Assembly: GCA_965227315.1 (NCBI GenBank)
Contig: OZ245737.1
Location: 3,162,001 to 3,226,000 of the forward strand
Origin: JANQHS01 sp965227315
GTDB taxonomy: Bacteria; Bacteroidota; Bacteroidia; Cytophagales; CCMP332
Length of the DNA: 64,000 nt
Direction of reading: 5' to 3'
Shown here: in pieces, positions 60,528 to 64,000 of the stretch
How positions within the stretch are numbered: the stretch's first letter is position 1
How the letters are laid out: each line of letters opens with the position of its first letter
The notes under the pieces: model-generated
Seen by the model: the letters and a program-made list of their open reading frames with translations, nothing else
Databases searched by the model: none
Told to the model about the DNA's origin: nothing
Made by a program: the position numbers and the translations under genes

Positions 60528-62252
60528 TTAGTTTAGGCTAGGAGGCCAAATACCCTGAAAAACAGGTGAATTGAAATAGCCGGTATATTTTTTTGACACC
60601 AGTGCCGGGACTTCCGGATTGTATTGGATGATCCATGTATTTGACTTGATCAATTCATTACTCAGCAGGATCCGAAGCCGGTTTATTTGTTCAGGATCAG
60701 TTTCTTTTTCCAATGTTTCCAGGATCTCATCTGTTCTTCGGTCTCCAAAGCAGACATAGTTTTTGCCGTTGGCTATAGCAGAGCTATGGAAAAGGGGGGA
60801 GTAGCTGAATCCTCTTGGTTCGATGCCTATACCTCCACGTGTGAGGTCAAAATCATGTGTGGACATACTTTCGATATAGGCACCGAATTCCAATGGTATC
60901 ATGATGATCTCAATTCCGACTTCCTTCGCTTTTTGTTTCAATAGCAGACCGGTATCCTCGCTGCTTTTATTGTTGGCGCTATAGACATAACGAAGCCTTA
61001 ATTCCTGTCTTTCACCATTTTCCATCCTGACCATAAGATCCGAACCGCTTGTTCTTTCCCAACCATCCAGGCTGAGATAATGGATACAACTGTCCGGATT
61101 AAACCCCGGTCTGTTCAGAAGAGGATTTTCCATGTCTGATTGGATGCCGAAGAAGGGTTGTGAAACCTTTACTCCGTACCCCTCGGAAACAAATTGGATC
61201 AACTCATCGGTATTGATGATAAAGGAAATCGCTTTCCGGGTATTATCCGAGATCAGAATTGGCGATTGCCGGTTTAACCCTATGTAAACGAATCCGAAAA
61301 AGGTTACCTTTTCCATTTGGTAGCCTGAAGAAATAGATTTATTGTCCTTTATCGTTGGCAGGAAGGAGGTTGTGAACCTGTAAAGGTCTACGGCCTGGTT
61401 TTCAAGTTCGATTTTCTTTTGAATAGGCTCAGAAACCGCCTTATAGGTAATTGTGGCAGGGTTGGCAATGAACCAGGGGTTTGTGCCACTGAATGATTTG
61501 CCCCAATAGTTCTCGATTCTAGAGAGGGTAACGGATTGACCTTCCACGCGGCTTTGGAAGCCATAAGGTCCGGAGCCGATCAGGTAGGCTGGGTCCCAGG
61601 AATAGATACCTTCAATAATACTTTTGCCCAGCACCTTCAAGGATGAATCATTCCTGATTTCATCGCTACCATCCCAAAATTGATTGACGGTATACTTCTC
61701 AAAAAGTCCTTCCGGATCGTGAACATGGCTTGGGATGATCGGCAGGGAGCCTGCCGAATAAACCGGATCCGGGACTATTTCGTGAAGAATGAAAGATGCC
61801 TTCCTGGGATTTGATTCATCAGGGATCACATCTTTGATAAAATGATAGAACGCCGAGTCAATGCTTTGCTCAAGAAAGGGCGAGAAGGCAAACTTTAATG
61901 TGAACTCAAGGTCTTTCGCGGTGACAGGGGTACCGTCATGCCAGGCCGCATTCTCCCTGATCTCGAAATCAATACTGTTTTCTTCTGGGTTGAGAACCGG
62001 GACAGCTGAAGCCAGTACAGGAATGGGTTGATAGGTTTCCGGATGAAGGTCAATAAGCCGCTGAAAAAGCTGATCTGAGATTCCCTTTTCAGTGCTCGAG
62101 GCCCAGAATTTTGGATGGATATTTCTTAGATCCCGGTCCATCATGACAACGACATCGGGATCTTTTTGTGTATTTGCTTTTTGATCAGATTCACAGGCAA
62201 CTGAAAATGTCACTAAGGCGATCAAGGTTGCGAAAACGAGATTTCTGAGCAT
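60528..62252 (-). CDS. Solute-binding lipoprotein of ABC transporter, family 5
   Basis: 574 residues. Lipoprotein signal MLRNLVFATLIALVTFSVAC, Cys20. Family 5 (DppA/OppA-type) features are ISDQLFQRLIDLHPETYQ, WHDGTPVTAKDLEFTLKFAF and a C-terminal ARMED-like end. It is likely anchored in the inner membrane and delivers peptide or other solute to the two permeases. No ATPase gene for this transporter lies in the window. It is the first gene of a ten-gene minus-strand run ending at 51803. Confidence 0.9.
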   Translation of the reverse strand: MLRNLVFATLIALVTFSVACESDQKANTQKDPDVVVMMDRDLRNIHPKFWASSTEKGISDQLFQRLIDLHPETYQPIPVLASAVPVLNPEENSIDFEIRENAAWHDGTPVTAKDLEFTLKFAFSPFLEQSIDSAFYHFIKDVIPDESNPRKASFILHEIVPDPVYSAGSLPIIPSHVHDPEGLFEKYTVNQFWDGSDEIRNDSSLKVLGKSIIEGIYSWDPAYLIGSGPYGFQSRVEGQSVTLSRIENYWGKSFSGTNPWFIANPATITYKAVSEPIQKKIELENQAVDLYRFTTSFLPTIKDNKSISSGYQMEKVTFFGFVYIGLNRQSPILISDNTRKAISFIINTDELIQFVSEGYGVKVSQPFFGIQSDMENPLLNRPGFNPDSCIHYLSLDGWERTSGSDLMVRMENGERQELRLRYVYSANNKSSEDTGLLLKQKAKEVGIEIIMIPLEFGAYIESMSTHDFDLTRGGIGIEPRGFSYSPLFHSSAIANGKNYVCFGDRRTDEILETLEKETDPEQINRLRILLSNELIKSNTWIIQYNPEVPALVSKKYTGYFNSPVFQGIWPPSLN

Positions 62253-62319
62253 GCGACTAACGGGTTAAAAAAAGAATATCGGACTTAGGTCAGGACCAAG
62301 AAATTTGAAATAAAAATAC

Positions 62320-62327
62320 TAGATTTG
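62320..62327 (+). promoter_or_regulatory. Candidate -7 box ahead of the tRNA cluster
   Basis: TAGATTTG matches TAnnTTTG, about 50 bases before tRNA-Ser. There is no TTTG at the best -33 spacing (one lies at a 12-base spacing), so this is tentative. Confidence 0.3.
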
Positions 62328-62377
62328 CGCCTCAATTTGAGTCCCGATTGGGGTTTTTTGATTGAAAAGTTCTTTTA

Positions 62378-62469
<92 letters not shown>

Positions 62470-62476
62470 GACTATG

Positions 62477-62512
62477 CCAAGGCTTCGTCTGGCGAGGCCT
62501 TGGTGTTTTTTT
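62477..62512 (+). terminator. Terminator after tRNA-Ser
   Basis: CCAAGGC and GCCTTGG form a stem around a loop containing TTCGTCTGGCG, followed by TG and a T-run. It follows the tRNA-Ser by a few bases. Confidence 0.75.
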
Positions 62513-62633
62513 GAGGTGTAGCGCCCGCCTTCGCTACGCTTCGGACGGGCAAGCAGTCCGGTTTACCGGACGAAGCTGAGATAAGAAGAGCAAATAGGCT
62601 CTTTGTGAATTATTGAAGAAAGGCAAATTATTC
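62513..62633 (+). repeat. Structured repeat before tRNA-Pro(TGG), copy 1
   Basis: About 121 bases that begin GAGGTGTAGCGC, nearly the 5' end of tRNA-Pro, and stop where the tRNA starts with the same GGGGTGTAGCGC. It has three hairpins: GCCCG/CGGGC (62523-62550), GTCCGG-TTTA-CCGGAC (62556-62571) and AAGAGC/GCTCTT (62586-62603). A second copy lies before the other tRNA-Pro. It could be a short mobile palindromic element or a structured pre-tRNA leader. Confidence 0.8.
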
Positions 62634-62707
62634 GGGGTGTAGCGCAGTCCGGTTAGCGCACTCGCTTTGGGAGCGAGGGGTCGTAGGTTCGAATCCTACC
62701 ACCCCGA
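62633..62707 (+). tRNA. tRNA-Pro (TGG)
   Basis: Acceptor stem CGGGGTG/CACCCCG, anticodon stem CTCGC/GCGAG with loop TTTGGGA (anticodon TGG), T-arm GTAGG-TTCGAAT-CCTAC. CCA is not encoded. TGG reads CCA and, by wobble, other proline codons. Confidence 0.95.
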
Positions 62708-62711
62708 CTTC

Positions 62712-62755
62712 GCCCACCGAAACCTTGGAAGGGGTGTAGGTGGGCAAGTTTTTTT
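62712..62755 (+). terminator. Terminator after tRNA-Pro(TGG)
   Basis: GCCCACC (62712-62718) pairs with GGTGGGC (62739-62745), followed by AAG and a T-run of seven. The loop is about 20 bases. Confidence 0.75.
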
Positions 62756-62805
62756 AAAGTCAACTGAATTTTCGTTGGCGAAGTCGGCTAAGACGACATC
62801 TTATT

Positions 62806-62879
62806 GGCTCCATAGCTCAACTGGATAGAGCAACTGCCTTCTAAGCAGTAGGTTTCAGGTTCGAGTCCTGATGGAGTCA
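62806..62879 (+). tRNA. tRNA-Arg (TCT)
   Basis: Acceptor stem GGCTCCA/TGGAGTC with one G-U pair, anticodon stem ACTGC/GCAGT with loop CTTCTAA (anticodon TCT), T-arm TCAGG-TTCGAGT-CCTGA. CCA is not encoded. It reads AGA and AGG codons. Confidence 0.95.
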
Positions 62880-62908
62880 CGGAAAGGATGAAAACCAATT
62901 CCTGATAG

Positions 62909-62934
62909 GGGGCATAAGAATTGCCCCTTTTTTT
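62909..62934 (+). terminator. Terminator after tRNA-Arg
   Basis: GGGGCA (62909-62914) and TGCCCC (62922-62927) with a short loop, followed by a run of seven T. A strong intrinsic terminator. Confidence 0.85.
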
Positions 62935-62965
62935 GTTCACTTTTTATTTTTTGGTTTGGGTTTTT

Positions 62966-63087
62966 GGGGTGTAGCGCCCGCCTTCGCTACGCTTCGGACG
63001 GGCGAGCAGTCCGGTAGTACCGGACGAAGCTGAGATAAGAAGAGCAAATGGGCTCTTTGTGAATTTTTGAAGAAAGGCAAATCATTC
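62966..63087 (+). repeat. Structured repeat before tRNA-Pro(CGG), copy 2
   Basis: About 122 bases, starting with GGGGTGTAGCGC identical to the tRNA 5' end at 63088-63099. It matches copy 1 nearly throughout, including all three hairpins; the second hairpin loop differs (TAGTA against TTTA) while the stem is the same. Differences fall mostly in loops and the AT-rich tail, a pattern expected under structural constraint. Confidence 0.85.
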
Positions 63088-63160
63088 GGGGTGTAGCGCA
63101 GTCCGGTAGCGCGCTGCGTTCGGGACGCAGAGGTCGTGGGTTCAAATCCCGCCACCCCGA
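63087..63160 (+). tRNA. tRNA-Pro (CGG)
   Basis: Acceptor stem CGGGGTG/CACCCCG, anticodon stem CTGCG/CGCAG with loop TTCGGGA (anticodon CGG), T-arm GTGGG-TTCAAAT-CCCGC. CCA is not encoded. It differs from the TGG isoacceptor mainly in the D loop, anticodon and T-arm. It reads CCG. Confidence 0.95.
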
Positions 63161-63185
63161 CAACAATTTAATCTCGATCCCTCAA

Positions 63186-64000
63186 ATGGAATTGATTTCC
63201 TTTAAAAGACATAAACTGGATTTCAGGATTGCGGCTAAAACCTCCAGGAATACTTTCAGGTCAAAGGAGTTCTTGTTGATCAGGGTTGAAGATGGAAAGG
63301 GTCAAATTGGAAGAGGAGAAATAGCCCCCCTTGAAGGATTGAGCCCTGAATCCATGAAGGAGTGTGAGGAATTGTTAGTGAGGATTCAAGGAGATGGGCT
63401 TCCACCTCAATCCGAATTATCTTCCTTGCCATCATCGCTAAGGTTTGGTTTTGAAATGGCCGTGGCAAACCTGAATTCGGTACAGGAAAACGTTTTTTTC
63501 AGGTATGGGCAAGGAAGGCTTGAAAAGGGATTGAAGATCAATGGACTGATCTGGATGGGAGATAAGGAGTACATGCTCGAACAGGTTGAAAAAAAAATTG
63601 AGGAGGGGTTCTCCTGCATCAAGATCAAAATCGGTGGGATCTCATGGGGTGATGAGTTGGAGCTGATCATGCGTCTGCGAGAGCAGGGTGGTGAAGATCT
63701 GGAGATCAGGTTGGATGCGAATGGAGCGTTCAACAAGCGGGAATTCCTCAAGAGATGGGAGGTCCTGAAGCCACTGAATATTCATTCCATAGAGCAACCG
63801 ATCCCAACCGGCAATTGGGCGGAAATGCATGAACTCGTTGAACTAGGTGTTCCTGTGGCATTGGATGAAGAGCTTATCAGTAGGGACAAATTGGAAGAAA
63901 AGGTGAGGTTGCTCGACCTTACCAAAGCACCCTTCATCGTCTTAAAACCCTCTCTTCATGGAGGATTTTCCGGAGTGGAGGAATGGATCCGGCTGGCAGA
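63186..64000 (+). CDS. menC: o-Succinylbenzoate synthase, partial (runs off the right edge)
   Basis: The frame from ATG at 63186 stays open to the window end (271 complete codons), so no stop is visible. It is an enolase-superfamily protein. Catalytic residues in order are the KxK pair in CIKIKIGG, metal ligands Asp in IRLDANGAF, Glu in SIEQP and Asp/Glu in VALDEELI, then the opposite-face Lys in IVLKPSLHGG. The order and spacing fit o-succinylbenzoate synthase (OSBS), which dehydrates SHCHC in menaquinone synthesis; dipeptide epimerases share the fold. The start is 26 bases after tRNA-Pro. Confidence 0.85.
   Translation, partial: MELISFKRHKLDFRIAAKTSRNTFRSKEFLLIRVEDGKGQIGRGEIAPLEGLSPESMKECEELLVRIQGDGLPPQSELSSLPSSLRFGFEMAVANLNSVQENVFFRYGQGRLEKGLKINGLIWMGDKEYMLEQVEKKIEEGFSCIKIKIGGISWGDELELIMRLREQGGEDLEIRLDANGAFNKREFLKRWEVLKPLNIHSIEQPIPTGNWAEMHELVELGVPVALDEELISRDKLEEKVRLLDLTKAPFIVLKPSLHGGFSGVEEWIRLA

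Noticed and set aside
62937..63155. Minus-strand frame with AGFEPTTSASRTQRATG, seemingly a 72-residue protein
   Set aside because: It is the antisense of the tRNA-Pro(CGG) gene and its upstream repeat. Translated antisense tRNA of this kind is a known artefact in Bacteroidota genome annotation.

Overview
The window reads as ordinary chromosome of a member of the Bacteroidota, most likely a gliding Cytophagales-type or related marine or soil bacterium. This rests on the gene content: gldA/gldF/gldG gliding genes, the type IX secretion Plug protein (DUF5103), TamL, a Pur-alpha-like DUF3276 protein, the 58-residue histone H1-like protein, glutamine synthetase III, and DUF4290, DUF4920, DUF2911 and DUF6089-type proteins. 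Promoters of the TTTG-N19-TAnnTTTG type and the scarcity of clear Shine-Dalgarno sequences fit the same phylum. An unusually large share of genes appear to start with TTG.

Layout. 0-9 kb: end of an unknown gene, folB, an IscA-like protein, a membrane protein, orphan paaN, a membrane-bound nucleotide-sugar dehydratase, ychF, Pur-alpha-like protein, a DUF58 protein and a beta-barrel protein. 8.6-18 kb (minus strand): SDR, gldA, gldF, gldG, DUF4340, then dnaN, an ABC-F ATPase and the T9SS Plug. 18-25 kb: murB and murA with small genes between, a UvrD helicase, a Cys-rich DUF3109 protein. 25-37 kb: M2 peptidase lipoprotein, mtaB, glnN, a pyridine nucleotide-disulfide-fold flavoprotein without the redox cysteines, DUF1015, accC, a serine-palmitoyltransferase-like enzyme, the histone H1-like gene. 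36.5-43 kb: ligA-DUF6913-dapA and several lipoproteins, then a Sua5-type synthase. 43-52 kb: penicillin acylase, PAP2, fused E1 dehydrogenase, tamL and a TrmH-family methyltransferase with overlapping divergent starts. 51.8-62.3 kb: ten minus-strand genes with very small gaps, running from a peptide ABC transporter (no ATPase gene present) through VWA and TPR Bat-like genes, thiolase, a 16-repeat MORN protein, purC, a STAS protein and a queuosine-precursor transporter. 62.3-63.2 kb: four tRNA genes, Ser(GCT), Pro(TGG), Arg(TCT), Pro(CGG), three with their own terminators. A roughly 120-bp structured repeat sits directly before each tRNA-Pro. The window ends inside menC.

How the genes fit together: envelope building dominates (murA, murB, sugar dehydratase, TamL, T9SS Plug, Gld ABC system, several lipoproteins and beta-barrels), alongside core replication and repair (dnaN, ligA, uvrD), tRNA modification (mtaB, Sua5-type enzyme, queuosine transport) and nitrogen/lipid metabolism (glnN, accC, SPT-like enzyme).

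I found no prophage, insertion sequence, CRISPR array, classical defence island or biosynthetic cluster, and I cannot claim a new multi-gene system. The most unusual signals are the tRNA-Pro-associated structured repeat bounded by copies of the tRNA 5' end, MurA with Asp in place of the fosfomycin-target Cys, the flavoprotein without its redox disulfide, and the tamL/trmH overlapping starts.
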